Both the position numbers and the translations under genes were made by a program. Positions 9,313 to 19,428 of a DNA stretch of 64,000 nt are shown here, piece by piece. The notes under the pieces are model-generated. The model saw nothing but the letters and a program-made list of their open reading frames with translations. It searched no databases and was not told the origin of the DNA. How positions within the stretch are numbered: the stretch's first letter is position 1; the number at the start of each line of letters is the position of its first letter. The stretch is from Sphingomonas sp. UV9 (GTDB lineage: Bacteria > Pseudomonadota > Alphaproteobacteria > Sphingomonadales > Sphingomonadaceae), in assembly GCF_004101245.1 (NCBI RefSeq), contig NZ_SCIN01000001.1:1316784-1380783 (forward strand), read 5' to 3'.

Positions 9313-10463
9313 GCGAACTGCGCCTTTGGCTTGGAGGGGGCGCCGACCGGAATGCGCGACACCGGCGCGTCGAGGCTCTCGACCAGATCGGCCAGATCGC
9401 TCGCCGCATTGGGCCGCCCGCAACTGCGTGCCCGCCCCGCCGCGTTCAGCAACGCCGCCGGATCGAGCCCCAATTTCTGCATCTGCTTGGCCAGTTCCAC
9501 CGCGGTAAAATCTCCTTGCGCGATCGTCCGTGCGCCGCCCGCCTTCGTGATCTCGCGCGCGTTCACCGTCTGGTGATCGTCCGTCGCGCTCGGCAACGGC
9601 ACCAGGATCGCCGGTCGACCCGCCGCGGTCAGTTCCGAGATCGTCGACGCCCCCGCGCGTGCGATCACCAGATGCGCCCAGGCGAGCTGTTCGGGCATGT
9701 CGGGAAGATACGTCGCCAGCTCGGCCGGGATATGATGCTCGGCATATTTCGCGCGCACCGCATCGATATCCTCGATCCGCGCCTGATGCGTGACCTGCAA
9801 CCGCCGCCGGAACGTCACCGGCAGCATAGCCAGGCCATCGGGCACGACCTGCGACAGGATGCTCGCCCCTTGGCTGCCGCCGGTGACGAGCACGCGGAAA
9901 ATCCCGTCCTCCTCCAGCAGCGGATACGGCCGCGCCCGCAACGCCAGCACCGCCTCGCGCACCGGGTTGCCGACCAGATGCGTCTTCCCCAGCAGCTTGG
10001 GCGCCAACCGTTCGGTCGGCTCGGACGAAGTCGCGATCGCATCCACCCGCCCCGCGACGAAGCGGTTCACCCGCCCCAGCACCGCGTTCTGCTCATGCAC
10101 CGCGGTCGGGATCTTGTCCGCAAACGCCGCCAGCAGCGCCGGCAACGCGGGGTACCCGCCAAATCCAATCACCGCCGCCGGCTTGAACGTCCGGTACAAC
10201 TCGCGCGCCATCGCCCGCCCACGCCACATCTCGCGCGTCGCCTTCGCCCAGCCGACCGGCCCGCCGCTGAACCGCCCGGCGGGCAGGACATGCGTCTGGA
10301 TCTCTTCGAACAGCCCCGGAAACCGCACGCCGCGCGCGTCGCTGACCAGCGCGACGCGGTGGCCGCGCTTGGTCAGTTCGGTCGCCAGCGCGGCGGCCGG
10401 GACCATGTGTCCGCCGGTGCCACCGGCTGCCAGGACGAAATGCCGAGGCTGATTAACGTTCAT
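9309..10463 (-). CDS. murG: UDP-GlcNAc:lipid I transferase MurG
   Basis: MurG is the peripheral membrane GT28-family glycosyltransferase that converts lipid I to lipid II. The 384-residue protein has the N-terminal glycine loop [13 protein letters not shown], the second glycine-rich loop VTGGSQGA and the UDP-GlcNAc-binding segment [11 protein letters not shown], all expected. The ATG at 10463 overlaps the ftsW stop by four bases. Confidence 0.97.
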   Translation of the reverse strand: MNVNQPRHFVLAAGGTGGHMVPAAALATELTKRGHRVALVSDARGVRFPGLFEEIQTHVLPAGRFSGGPVGWAKATREMWRGRAMARELYRTFKPAAVIGFGGYPALPALLAAFADKIPTAVHEQNAVLGRVNRFVAGRVDAIATSSEPTERLAPKLLGKTHLVGNPVREAVLALRARPYPLLEEDGIFRVLVTGGSQGASILSQVVPDGLAMLPVTFRRRLQVTHQARIEDIDAVRAKYAEHHIPAELATYLPDMPEQLAWAHLVIARAGASTISELTAAGRPAILVPLPSATDDHQTVNAREITKAGGARTIAQGDFTAVELAKQMQKLGLDPAALLNAAGRARSCGRPNAASDLADLVESLDAPVSRIPVGAPSKPKAQFA

Positions 10464-11704
10464 TTACCACTCCAGCGGACGACGTAGGGGCTCCGCGTGA
10501 GAAACGGATTGCGCCGGGTGAACGCCAGCAGCAACCCCATCCCGATCGACAGCGCGATCATCGACGATCCACCATAGCTGATGAACGGCAAGGTCATGCC
10601 CTTCGACGGCGCGAGACCGGTGTTCACCGCCATGCTCACCAAAGCCTGCGCACCGAACTGCGTCGCAAGCCCCGCCGCAGCGAGCAATTTGAATTCGTCC
10701 TGCTCGTCCAGCAGCTTGACGAACACCCGGACGACGATCGCCAGGAAGATCACCGCGATCACCCCGCAGGCGATCAGCCCGAATTCCTCGCCGATCACCG
10801 AAAAGATGTAATCGGTATGCGCCTCGGGCAGCCCGAACTTCGCCGCGCCCGCGCCCGGCCCGGTCCCGGTCCAGCCGCCCGCGGTCAGCGTGTTGTGCGC
10901 CGCGTTCGTCTGGAAATGGTCCGACGCGCCCTCGCCCTCGACGCCCGGAAACAGGAACGCATCGATCCGCGACCGTGCGACGCCGTAGAAGACATAGGCC
11001 GCGACCAGCCCGGCGGGCGCCATCGCGACGAGCCCGATCATCACCTTGGCGGGCGTCCCCGCGATCATCAGCAACGCCAGCCATACCGAGCAGAAGATGA
11101 TCGTCTGGCCGAAATCGGGTTGCAGCATCAGCAGCACCGCGACGCCCGCGGTCATCGCGCCGGTGATCAGCACGGTCGGCAATTCCCCATCCTTCGCGCG
11201 CAGCGACAACAGCCACGCGACCGTCACGATGAACAGCGGCTTCAGGAACTCGGAAGGCTGGAACTGCGCGAACCCATAGCCAAGCCAGCGCCGCGCACCG
11301 TTCACCTCGACGCCGATGAACGGGGTGAGCATCAGCATCACCACCAGCACGGCGCAACCGCCGATCGCCATCCGGCGCGCCATCGTCACCGGCATCATCG
11401 ACACGCCGAACAGCACCGGCAGCGACACGCCGACCCACATCAGCTGCCGCCAGAAATAATAGAGCGGGGCGATCTTGCGATGCTCCCCCGAATAGCGAAC
11501 CGCGCTGGCCGGCGACGCCGCCGCCACCGCGATCAGCCCGATCGCGATCAGGAACAGAGTCAGCAACAGCAGCATCCGGTCGATATCCCAGAACCACGTG
11601 CCCAGCGGCGACTGGTCGCCGCGTCCGCCGCGCCGCTTCATCTTGGCGACCATACCGGTCTTGGGTTCGGACATATCCAGGGCCCCGGCGCGCATATCGG
11701 TCAT
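10460..11704 (-). CDS. ftsW: Septal peptidoglycan glycosyltransferase FtsW (SEDS family)
   Basis: FtsW polymerises lipid II together with FtsI at the division site. The 414-residue protein has about ten hydrophobic membrane segments and the SEDS signatures NGARRWLGYGFAQFQPSEFLK and TLPFISYGGSSM (quoted in part). The large periplasmic loop includes DHFQTNAAHNTLTAGGW. It starts at an ATG overlapping the murD stop; further in-frame ATGs three and ten codons downstream could also serve. It lies between murD and murG as in most alphaproteobacterial dcw clusters. Confidence 0.95.
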   Translation of the reverse strand: MTDMRAGALDMSEPKTGMVAKMKRRGGRGDQSPLGTWFWDIDRMLLLLTLFLIAIGLIAVAAASPASAVRYSGEHRKIAPLYYFWRQLMWVGVSLPVLFGVSMMPVTMARRMAIGGCAVLVVMLMLTPFIGVEVNGARRWLGYGFAQFQPSEFLKPLFIVTVAWLLSLRAKDGELPTVLITGAMTAGVAVLLMLQPDFGQTIIFCSVWLALLMIAGTPAKVMIGLVAMAPAGLVAAYVFYGVARSRIDAFLFPGVEGEGASDHFQTNAAHNTLTAGGWTGTGPGAGAAKFGLPEAHTDYIFSVIGEEFGLIACGVIAVIFLAIVVRVFVKLLDEQDEFKLLAAAGLATQFGAQALVSMAVNTGLAPSKGMTLPFISYGGSSMIALSIGMGLLLAFTRRNPFLTRSPYVVRWSGK

Positions 11705-13017
11705 GCCAGCAACTCGACCGCGGCCCGAAACGCAGCGCCGCGGGCCTCATAGTCGCTGAACTGGTCGAAGCTAGCACAGGCCGGCGACAAGAGCACCGTC
11801 TCTCCGGGCTTGGCGTCAAGCGCCGCGCGCGCGACGGCCTCTGCAAGCGTGCCGACGTTCTCGACCGGCATCGCGTCTTTCAGGATCTCGGCGAATTTCG
11901 GCCCCGCCTCGCCGATCGTGTAGGCGCGGACGACATGCCCGAACGCGGGCTTGCACGCGTCGAGATCGTCACCCTTCGCGCGCCCGCCGACGATCCAGTG
12001 GACCCGGTCGAACGCGGCGAGCGCAGGCGCGGTGCTCTCGGGATTGGTTGCCTTGCTGTCGTCGACATAGGCGACGCCGCCATAGGACGCGATCTGCTGC
12101 ATCCGGTGCGGCAGGCCGGTAAAGCTCGCGAGCCCCCGATCGATATCCGTCTCGCTGACGCCGAGCGCCTTGGCGACGGCGATCGCGGCAAGCGCGTTCT
12201 GCGCGTTGTGCGGCCCCTGGAGCGCAGGCCAGTCGCCCTGGAACATGCACACGCCCGGCGCGATCTTGGTGAGGTGTTCGCCCTTCGCGGACAATCCGCG
12301 CTCGATCGATGCGGACGGCGCATCGCCGATGCCGATGATCGCATCATGCTCGGCCGACTGCATCGCGAACAGCCGCGCCTTGGACGCCGCATAGCCCTCG
12401 AAGCCGTCATACCGGTCGAGATGATCGGGCGTGATGTTGAGCAGCACCGCGACGTCGCAATCGAGCGTCTGGGTCAGGTCGATCTGGTAGCTCGACAGTT
12501 CGAGCACATAGACGCCGCCCTCGGGCAGCGCTTCCTGCTCGAGGATAGGCAGACCGATATTGCCGCCCATCAGCGTGGGAACGCCGGCGGTCCTCAGGAT
12601 ATGGTGGACGAGTGCGGTAGTCGTCGACTTGCCGTTGGTGCCGGTGATCCCGACAACCTTGTGCGGCGGCAGGTCGGCGCGGGCCTGGGCGAAAAGCTCG
12701 ATGTCACCGATGACAGGTACGCCAGCCTCGCGCGCCGCAGCGGCGAGCGGATGCGTATTCAACGGCACCCCCGGCGACACGACCAGTGCGTCGGCACCGA
12801 CTAAGCTTTCTAAAGGATCAAACCGAAGGTTGACGTCATCCAGATCAATCGACTGCTCTTGAACGCGATCAGCCAAGGCCTCGCGCTTCGCCTCGTCGGA
12901 ATCCCACGCAACAACGCTCGCCCCACCAGCCACCAACGCCCGCACCGTCGCGCTCCCCGACCGCGCGAGCCCCAGCACCGCAAAGCGTTTCCCGCGCCAG
13001 GCGTTCGCAACGATCAC
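11701..13017 (-). CDS. murD: UDP-N-acetylmuramoylalanine--D-glutamate ligase MurD
   Basis: MurD adds D-glutamate to UDP-MurNAc-L-Ala. The 438-residue protein has the N-terminal UDP-binding motif VLGLARSG, the P-loop TGTNGKST at about 125-132, the central [10 protein letters not shown] motif and the C-terminal DDSKATN motif. The start is a GTG at 13017 whose GTGA overlaps the mraY stop, which also fits the family N-terminus; the open frame continues upstream inside mraY but that part has no MurD similarity. Confidence 0.96.
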   Translation of the reverse strand: MIVANAWRGKRFAVLGLARSGSATVRALVAGGASVVAWDSDEAKREALADRVQEQSIDLDDVNLRFDPLESLVGADALVVSPGVPLNTHPLAAAAREAGVPVIGDIELFAQARADLPPHKVVGITGTNGKSTTTALVHHILRTAGVPTLMGGNIGLPILEQEALPEGGVYVLELSSYQIDLTQTLDCDVAVLLNITPDHLDRYDGFEGYAASKARLFAMQSAEHDAIIGIGDAPSASIERGLSAKGEHLTKIAPGVCMFQGDWPALQGPHNAQNALAAIAVAKALGVSETDIDRGLASFTGLPHRMQQIASYGGVAYVDDSKATNPESTAPALAAFDRVHWIVGGRAKGDDLDACKPAFGHVVRAYTIGEAGPKFAEILKDAMPVENVGTLAEAVARAALDAKPGETVLLSPACASFDQFSDYEARGAAFRAAVELLA

Positions 13018-14084
13018 CGCAGCTTCAACGTCGACAGGCCGATCAGCGCCAGCACCAGCGCGATGATCCAGAACCGGATCACGACGGTCGCCTCGGCCCA
13101 GCCGAGCTGCTCGAAATGATGATGGATCGGCGCCATCCGGAACACGCGCTTGCCGGTGCGCTTGTAGAAGAACACCTGGATGATCACCGACAGCGCCTCG
13201 ATCACGAACAGCCCGCCGATGATCCCCAGCACGATCTCGTGATGCGCGACGACCGCGATCGTCCCCAATGCGCCACCAAGCGCCAGCGACCCGGTATCGC
13301 CCATGAACACCGCCGCCGGCGGCGCATTGAACCACAGGAAGGCGAGCCCCGCCCCGACGATCGCGCCGCAGAAGATCGCCAACTCACCCGCGCGGGGAAC
13401 GTGCGGGATGCCCAGATAATCCGCGAACTTCACGTTGCCGACCAGGTATACGATCAGCATGAACGCGACGCTGGCGATGATCACCGGCATCGTCGCCAGC
13501 CCATCGAGCCCGTCCGTCAGGTTCACCGCATTGCCGAACGACACGATCGTGAACGCCGCGAACACCGGGAAGAACCAGCCGAGATCGAGGTACATGCGCG
13601 ACGTGAACGGCAGATACAGATGCGGCCCGTTCTGCGACATGATGATCGTCGCGGCGACGCCGGCGATCGCGAACTCCAGCAACAACCGTGTCCGTCCGCT
13701 GATCCCCGCGGTGCTCGCCTTTCGCACCTTGTCGTAATCGTCGAGAAACCCGATCGTGCCGAAGCCGAGCGTCACGAACAGGCACGCCCAGACATACGGA
13801 TTGCTGAGGTCCATCCACAGGAAGATCGCGACGCACATCGAGGTCAGGATCATCAGCCCGCCCATCGTCGGCGTGCCGCGCTTGGCGAGATGCGTCTGCG
13901 GTCCGTCGGCGCGGATCGGTTGCCCCTTGCCCTGCCGCACGCGCAACCAGCCGATGAACTTCGGCCCGATGATCAGGCCGATGATCAGCGCGGTCGCAAC
14001 GGCGCCGCCGGTCCGCACCGTCTGGTAGCGGATGAGGTTCAGCAGGCCGGGAAACCCCAGATGCTCGGCGAGCCAGTACAGCAT
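13014..14084 (-). CDS. mraY: Phospho-N-acetylmuramoyl-pentapeptide transferase MraY
   Basis: MraY transfers the phospho-MurNAc-pentapeptide to undecaprenyl phosphate, making lipid I. The 356-residue protein has ten membrane segments and the Asp-rich cytoplasmic motifs FLDDYDK and [10 protein letters not shown], plus [13 protein letters not shown] and the loop PIHHHFE near the C-terminus, all diagnostic of MraY. Its ATG directly abuts the murF TGA. Confidence 0.97.
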   Translation of the reverse strand: MLYWLAEHLGFPGLLNLIRYQTVRTGGAVATALIIGLIIGPKFIGWLRVRQGKGQPIRADGPQTHLAKRGTPTMGGLMILTSMCVAIFLWMDLSNPYVWACLFVTLGFGTIGFLDDYDKVRKASTAGISGRTRLLLEFAIAGVAATIIMSQNGPHLYLPFTSRMYLDLGWFFPVFAAFTIVSFGNAVNLTDGLDGLATMPVIIASVAFMLIVYLVGNVKFADYLGIPHVPRAGELAIFCGAIVGAGLAFLWFNAPPAAVFMGDTGSLALGGALGTIAVVAHHEIVLGIIGGLFVIEALSVIIQVFFYKRTGKRVFRMAPIHHHFEQLGWAEATVVIRFWIIALVLALIGLSTLKLR

Positions 14085-15464
14085 TCAGTTTTTCCCGCTC
14101 TTGAGCCCAGCCACCACGCGCGCCAGGCCCACCCCGTTCGATCCCTTGACGAGCACGACATCGCCGGGCGCCAGGATCGTCCGTAACGACGCGAGCGCGG
14201 CCGCAGCGTCGCCCACATGAACGGTTTCGACTTGTCCCTCAAGCACCTGCGCAAGTGGTGCCATCGCTTCACCGACCAGCAGCGCCATTTCGACGCGGGC
14301 GGCGAGGATCGGCTCGGCGAGTCCGGCATGATAGTCGGCCGAACCCTCACCCAGTTCGCGCATCTCCCCAAGTACCGCGATGTGCCGGCCGGGCTCGTGT
14401 TCGAGCACGCTGAGCGTCGCGCGCATCGACGACGGGTTGGCGTTATAGCTCTCGTCGATCACCAGCGCTTCGCCGTCGCCAACGCTCACCATCGACCGCG
14501 CCCCGCGTCCTTGCAGCCCGCCGAGTTCGGCCAGCGCCAGTCCGGCCAGCCCGAGATCACCGCCCGCCGCCTGCACGCACGCCAGTACGCCGAGCGCGTT
14601 CGATACCCAGTGGGCACCGGGCTGCGCGATCGTGAAGCTCAGTTCGTGATCGGCCTCCGCCCCCATCCGCGCGGTGACGAACGTCCCGCCGGTCGGCAGC
14701 CGCATCGCCTCGATCGCGCGGACGTCGGCGCCCTTCTCGCTGCCGAACGTGACGATGTGCGCGGCATGCGGCGCCGCGTGTGCCAGCAACCGATCACGGT
14801 GCGGGCTGTCATAGGGCACGATCGCCGTCCCGCCCGGCTCAAGTCCGGCAAATATCTCGCCCTTGGCATCGGCAATCGCGCTCTCGTCGCGGAAGAACGC
14901 GGTATGCGCCGGCGCGATCGCGGTGATCATCGCGATATGCGGCCGCACGAGTTGGGTCAGCGCGGCGAGTTCGCCGGCGTGGTTCATCCCCATCTCGAAC
15001 ACGCCGAACTTCGCATCCCGCGGCATCCGCGCGAGGCTGAGCGGAACGCCGGTATGATTGTTGTAGCTCTTGACCGACCGATGCGCCTCGCCCGGCGCCG
15101 CACGATCGAGACACGCGAACAGAGCCTCCTTCGCGCTGGTCTTCCCGACCGACCCGGTGACGCCGATGATTTTGGCGGACGAGCGCGCGCGGCTGGCGGC
15201 ACCGAGCGCGTTGAGTGCGGCAAAACTGTCCGCGACGAGGACATGCGGGTGGTCGCAAGGCTCGGAGACGATCGCGCCGGCTGCGCCCTGCGCAAAGGCC
15301 TGGTCGAGGAACAAATGCCCGTCGCTGGCCTCGCCCTTCATCGCGACGAAAAGGTCGCCAGGACCAACCTCCCGCGAATCGAACGCCACGCCGCTGACGG
15401 AAAAATCACCAGACGCGGTGCCGCTAGTGGCGACCGCGATCTCGGCGGAGGTCCACAAGCTCAC
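14085..15464 (-). CDS. murF: UDP-MurNAc-tripeptide--D-Ala-D-Ala ligase MurF
   Basis: MurF adds the D-Ala-D-Ala dipeptide to finish the cytoplasmic precursor. The protein has the MurF N-terminal domain (VAFDSREVGPGDLFVAMKG), the P-loop GVTGSVGKTS near 101-110, FEMGMNHAGE and the C-terminal DESYNANPSSM motif. I start it at the GTG at 15464 (459 residues): the 39 codons upstream in the same frame are repeat-derived, and GGGAGGGGAG lies three bases before this GTG. That Shine-Dalgarno sequence belongs to the palindromic repeat separating murE and murF, so translation is not coupled by overlap here, unlike at most other junctions of the operon. Confidence 0.95.
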   Translation of the reverse strand: MSLWTSAEIAVATSGTASGDFSVSGVAFDSREVGPGDLFVAMKGEASDGHLFLDQAFAQGAAGAIVSEPCDHPHVLVADSFAALNALGAASRARSSAKIIGVTGSVGKTSAKEALFACLDRAAPGEAHRSVKSYNNHTGVPLSLARMPRDAKFGVFEMGMNHAGELAALTQLVRPHIAMITAIAPAHTAFFRDESAIADAKGEIFAGLEPGGTAIVPYDSPHRDRLLAHAAPHAAHIVTFGSEKGADVRAIEAMRLPTGGTFVTARMGAEADHELSFTIAQPGAHWVSNALGVLACVQAAGGDLGLAGLALAELGGLQGRGARSMVSVGDGEALVIDESYNANPSSMRATLSVLEHEPGRHIAVLGEMRELGEGSADYHAGLAEPILAARVEMALLVGEAMAPLAQVLEGQVETVHVGDAAAALASLRTILAPGDVVLVKGSNGVGLARVVAGLKSGKN

Positions 15465-15466
15465 TA

Positions 15467-15579
15467 CTCCCCTCCCGCTTGCGGGAGGGGTCGGGGGAGG
15501 GGCGTGCCAAAGGAACCGGACGCCAGTACGTACGTCGCGCCCTCCCCTAGCCCCTCCCGCAAGCGGGAGGGGAACGAGC
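15467..15579. repeat. Large palindromic repeat (family C) between murE and murF
   Basis: The left arm (CCCCTCCCGCTTGCGGGAGG with a GGGGGAGGGGC extension) and the right arm (CGCCCTCCCC, then CCCCTCCCGCAAGCGGGAGG) are near-perfect inverted repeats about 36 bp long. A 34-bp loop separates them. It starts 18 bp after the murE stop and ends three bases before the murF start, so it fills the whole intergenic gap and would fold into a strong mRNA hairpin. Confidence 0.9.
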
Positions 15580-15597
15580 AAGAGTGCAGTCCGGTTT

Positions 15598-17013
15598 TCA
15601 CGCCGCGCACTCCCGCGCGACAGTCACGTCATCGAACGGCAGCACCATGTCGCCGACGACCTGCCCCTGCTCGTGCCCCTTACCCGCGATCAGCACGATA
15701 TCCTCGGGCCCAGCCTCACGCACGGCCGCGCCGATCGCCGCGCGCCGATCGCCAATCTCCTCGGCGCCCCGCGCACCCTTCAGCACGTCCTGACGGATCG
15801 ACCGCGCATCCTCGGTCCGCGGATTGTCGTCGGTCACGATGACCCGGTCGGCGTGCTGGACCGCGACCTGCCCCATCGTCTCGCGCTTGCCGGTATCGCG
15901 GTCGCCGCCCGCGCCGAACACCACGATCAGCTTGCCGCCCGCATGCGGCTTCAACGCCGCGATCGCCGCTTCCAGCGCGTCGGGCGTATGCGCGTAATCC
16001 ACGTACACCGGCGCCCCCGACTTCGCGATCACCGCACGCTCCAACCGCCCGCGCACCGGCTGCAACCGCGACAGATTGGCGAGCGTCGCACCCACGTCGC
16101 CGCCGGTCGCGATCACCAAGCCTGCCGATACGAGCGCGTTCGCCGCCTGATACGCGCCGATCAGCGGCAGGTTCACCGTGTACGTCCGCCCCTCGGCCTC
16201 GATCGTCAGCCCCTGCCCGAGCAAGGTCGGATCGCGCCCGACCAGCCGCAACGTCTCGCCCTGCGTGCCGACCGTCACCAGCCGGTTGCCACGCTCGCGC
16301 GCCAGATCGATCACCCGCGCCGACTGCGGATCGTCCGCCCACACCACCGCGGTGCCGTCGGTCGAGAGGACCTCGGAAAACAGCCGGATCTTGGCAGTGA
16401 AATACGCCGCCATGTCACCGTGATAATCGAGATGATCGCGGCTGAGATTCGTGAACGCCGCGGCAGCCACCTTGAGCCCCTCGGTGCGATATTGCGTCAG
16501 CCCATGGCTCGACGCCTCGAACGCCAGATGCGTCACGCCCTCGCGCGCCAGCCCCGCCACGTTCGACAGGAACGTCACCACGTCCGGCGTCGTCAGCCCG
16601 GTCGTCACGCGCTCGTCGGCCGTCGTGACGCCCAAAGTCCCGATCGAGGCCGCATGGAACCCCGCCATCCGCCAGAGCTGCCGGGTCATCTCGACGCACG
16701 ACGTCTTCCCGTTGGTCCCGGTGATCGCCACCGACGTCTCGGGAAACGGCGCGAAGAACTTCGCCGCCAGCTGCGCGAACCGCTCACGGGGATTCCAGTC
16801 GGCGATATACGCAGCGCCCTCGACCTTCAGACCCGGCCGCGCGACGACGGCGATCGCGCCCGAACGGATCGCGTCCTCGATGAAATCCTCGCCGTTCACC
16901 CGCGCGCCTTCGAACGCGCCGAACACCGTGCCCGGCGCGACCTTGCGGTGATCGATCGCAAATCCCGTCACCTGCGCCTCTTCCGTCCCGTCGGTCAGCG
17001 CTGCGAGTTTCAT
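15598..17013 (-). CDS. murE: UDP-MurNAc-L-Ala-D-Glu--meso-diaminopimelate ligase MurE
   Basis: MurE adds the third residue of the stem peptide. The 471-residue protein has the P-loop TGTNGKTS at 98-105, the substrate motif SSHGL and the motif DNPRTED, which indicates meso-diaminopimelate rather than lysine as substrate. The ATG at 17013 has GAGG upstream and lies ten bases after the ftsI stop. The open frame extends upstream into ftsI, but only this start matches the family N-terminus. Confidence 0.97.
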   Translation of the reverse strand: MKLAALTDGTEEAQVTGFAIDHRKVAPGTVFGAFEGARVNGEDFIEDAIRSGAIAVVARPGLKVEGAAYIADWNPRERFAQLAAKFFAPFPETSVAITGTNGKTSCVEMTRQLWRMAGFHAASIGTLGVTTADERVTTGLTTPDVVTFLSNVAGLAREGVTHLAFEASSHGLTQYRTEGLKVAAAAFTNLSRDHLDYHGDMAAYFTAKIRLFSEVLSTDGTAVVWADDPQSARVIDLARERGNRLVTVGTQGETLRLVGRDPTLLGQGLTIEAEGRTYTVNLPLIGAYQAANALVSAGLVIATGGDVGATLANLSRLQPVRGRLERAVIAKSGAPVYVDYAHTPDALEAAIAALKPHAGGKLIVVFGAGGDRDTGKRETMGQVAVQHADRVIVTDDNPRTEDARSIRQDVLKGARGAEEIGDRRAAIGAAVREAGPEDIVLIAGKGHEQGQVVGDMVLPFDDVTVARECAA

Positions 17014-17023
17014 CTGGTAGTCC

Positions 17024-18742
17024 TCATTGCCCGGTTGGCTGCGTACGGGTCGGGTCCTGCCACAATGTCGGCGTGATGTCAGACACGTCGATGTCGCGGT
17101 GCGCATCGGGCACCACGCCCAGGATCGCCCCGACGCGCGAGATCGTCCGGCCCACCACCGGCGCCGTATTCCACGCCGCGGTCTTCCACCCGAAGGTTTC
17201 CTTCGTGCCGAGCGGCGAATCGAGCATCGCCAGCACGACATAGCGCGGCGCATCCATCGGGAACGCGGCGGCAAACGTCGCCACGTTGCGCGAATGGTCG
17301 TACCCGCCCGACACCGCCGCCTCGGCCGTCCCGGTCTTGCCGCCGACGCGGTAGCCCGGCGCATCGCCCTTGCGACCCGTGCCGCGCTGCACGATCAGCC
17401 GCAGCATCTGCCGCATCCGCGCGCTGGTCTGCTCGCTGATCACGCGGCGCCCGACCGGTGCATGACCCGGCGCCACCTTCAGCAACGTCGCCGGCCGCCA
17501 GATCCCGCCATTGACCAGCGCGGCATAGGCGCTCGCGAGATGCAGCGGCGTCACCGCGATGCCGTGCCCGTAGGCGGTCGTCATCGTCGTCGTCCGCGCC
17601 CAGTATTTCGGCCACAACGGGCGGCCCTTCTCGCGCAGTTCGATATCCGGCTTGGTATCGAAGCCAAGCTTCTTGAACATCGTCTGCATCTTGGCCGGCC
17701 CGACCTCGTCGGCAATGCGCGCGGTGGCGATGTTCGACGAATAGATCAGCGTCTCCGCCATGTTGAGCCAGCGCTTCGGATCGCCGCGCTCGTCATGGAT
17801 CGTGAAGCGTCCGACCTGCAACGGATGGGTCGCATCGAACCGCCGCGCGAACGAGGTGACCACGCCGGTATCCATCGCCGTCGCCATCGTGATCGGCTTG
17901 AACGTCGACCCCAGCTCGAACACGCTCTGCGTCGTGATGTTGCGCAGTTCCTCGGTGCCGGCCATGCCGACGCGGTTGGGATTGAAGGTCGGTAGCGACA
18001 CCATCGCGATCACCTCGCCAGTCGCCACGTCCAGCACGATCCCGCCACCGCCGCGCGCGGAAAACGTCGTCATCGCACGACCGAGTTCGCTCTCCATCGC
18101 CGCCTGGACGCGGTTGTCGAGCGACAAGGCGACCGGCGTGCCGTTGAGCGCGGGGTTGGTCAGCCGCTCGTCGAGCACGCGTTCCATCCCGCTCATGCCG
18201 TGGCCCGCGGTCGACAGGAAGCCCAGCGCATGCGCCGCCATCGTCGATTGCGGGTACAGCCGCTGCGTATCGCGGTCGAACACGATCGCCGGCTCGCCGA
18301 TCGCGTTGACCTGCTCGACCAGCGCCGGCGACGCGCGTCGCTGGAGATAGATGAAGTTCTTGCGCGACGTCAGCAGCGCATAATAATGCGCCTGGTCGCC
18401 CGCTTCCGGCATCAGCGCGGCAAGCTTGCTGGCGATCTCGCTCGGATCGCCGATCAGCTTCTTCGGGTGCACCGCGATCGTCCACGCATCGATCGTCCGC
18501 GCGAGCGGCGACCCGTTGCGATCGACGATATCGCCGCGCGCCGCGATCGCCACCGAGCGCGCCTGCGGATCGGCCAGCGATCCCTGCACCGCCAGCATCC
18601 CGAGCCGCCCGACCACCACCAGCACCGCCGCGCCGAACAGGAACATCAGCATCATCAGGCGCGTGTGCGCCGTCGCCACCAGCGCATGACGCTGGTTGGC
18701 GCTACGCTGCTGCGAGACAGGCCGGGCGACCAAGGCGGTCAC
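17024..18742 (-). CDS. ftsI: Peptidoglycan DD-transpeptidase FtsI (PBP3)
   Basis: FtsI is the division-specific class B penicillin-binding protein that crosslinks septal peptidoglycan. The 572-residue protein has a short cytoplasmic N-terminus, one membrane anchor at about 28-50, the pedestal domain (GDIVDRNGSPLA) and the transpeptidase domain. The active-site motifs are STFK at 279-282, SSN at 335-337 and KTG at 469-471. It starts with GTG overlapping the ftsL-like stop (GTGA). Confidence 0.97.
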   Translation of the reverse strand: MTALVARPVSQQRSANQRHALVATAHTRLMMLMFLFGAAVLVVVGRLGMLAVQGSLADPQARSVAIAARGDIVDRNGSPLARTIDAWTIAVHPKKLIGDPSEIASKLAALMPEAGDQAHYYALLTSRKNFIYLQRRASPALVEQVNAIGEPAIVFDRDTQRLYPQSTMAAHALGFLSTAGHGMSGMERVLDERLTNPALNGTPVALSLDNRVQAAMESELGRAMTTFSARGGGGIVLDVATGEVIAMVSLPTFNPNRVGMAGTEELRNITTQSVFELGSTFKPITMATAMDTGVVTSFARRFDATHPLQVGRFTIHDERGDPKRWLNMAETLIYSSNIATARIADEVGPAKMQTMFKKLGFDTKPDIELREKGRPLWPKYWARTTTMTTAYGHGIAVTPLHLASAYAALVNGGIWRPATLLKVAPGHAPVGRRVISEQTSARMRQMLRLIVQRGTGRKGDAPGYRVGGKTGTAEAAVSGGYDHSRNVATFAAAFPMDAPRYVVLAMLDSPLGTKETFGWKTAAWNTAPVVGRTISRVGAILGVVPDAHRDIDVSDITPTLWQDPTRTQPTGQ

Positions 18743-19428
18743 CGCCGCTTACGGCTCTCGGAACGGGCGCCGCTCATGATGTCACCCAGCGTCGTATCGG
18801 ACAGGAGCTTCCGGTCGAGCATCGCCACCGCCTGCGGGCGAACCTTGGCAACGGCTGCCAGACGCTCGGTCTTGGCGGCGCGAACCAACGCAGCCTCGGC
18901 GGACCGCGGCGCCGACACCGACGCGCGGATCACGACCGGCTTGAGCGCGGTCGTCGACGCGGCCTGGATCGCGACGTTCATCGCGCGCGGTGCGGTCGCC
19001 TGCGCCATCTGCACCGGCGCGAGCTTCACGACGGCAAGCGCGGCGGTCACCGGGACGGTCGGCACGGAGACGGCGGCCCCTGCCCCCGACGGCACCAGCA
19101 ACGCAGCGGTCTGGACCCCGCCGGTGCCGAGGCTGTTGACGTCGAGCGACGCAAGCGCGGCCTCGCTCATGACGAACTGGCCGGCGGTCGGCGCCGACAG
19201 CGCCAGCGTATCGCCGTTCCACCGCTCGAGCTGCGCCAGATTGCCGCGCGTGTCGAACTCGGTTTCCAGCGCGCGGATGTCGCGCTCGGCGGTGCGGATC
19301 TGGCCGTTGACCGCCTCCAGCTTCTTGCGCTCGGCGGCGACCTGCAGCGACACGAGGTAGAAACCGAGCACGACGGCCACGCAGCCCCCGAACCAGCCCA
19401 CACCCTTCATCCGATACGCCGCCGTCAT
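18739..19428 (-). CDS. ftsL: FtsL-like division protein with long periplasmic tail
   Basis: Between rsmH and ftsI, where ftsL is normally found, is a 229-residue bitopic protein. It has one membrane segment (about residues 10-28, [20 protein letters not shown]) followed by a short coiled-coil-like helix ([20 protein letters not shown]) as in FtsL. It is far longer than the roughly 90-120 residues usual for FtsL: about 140 further residues are Ala/Val-rich and low in complexity. The FtsL call rests on position and the N-terminal topology, since FtsL sequences diverge strongly. The ATG overlaps the rsmH stop. Confidence 0.7.
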   Translation of the reverse strand: MTAAYRMKGVGWFGGCVAVVLGFYLVSLQVAAERKKLEAVNGQIRTAERDIRALETEFDTRGNLAQLERWNGDTLALSAPTAGQFVMSEAALASLDVNSLGTGGVQTAALLVPSGAGAAVSVPTVPVTAALAVVKLAPVQMAQATAPRAMNVAIQAASTTALKPVVIRASVSAPRSAEAALVRAAKTERLAAVAKVRPQAVAMLDRKLLSDTTLGDIMSGARSESRKRR

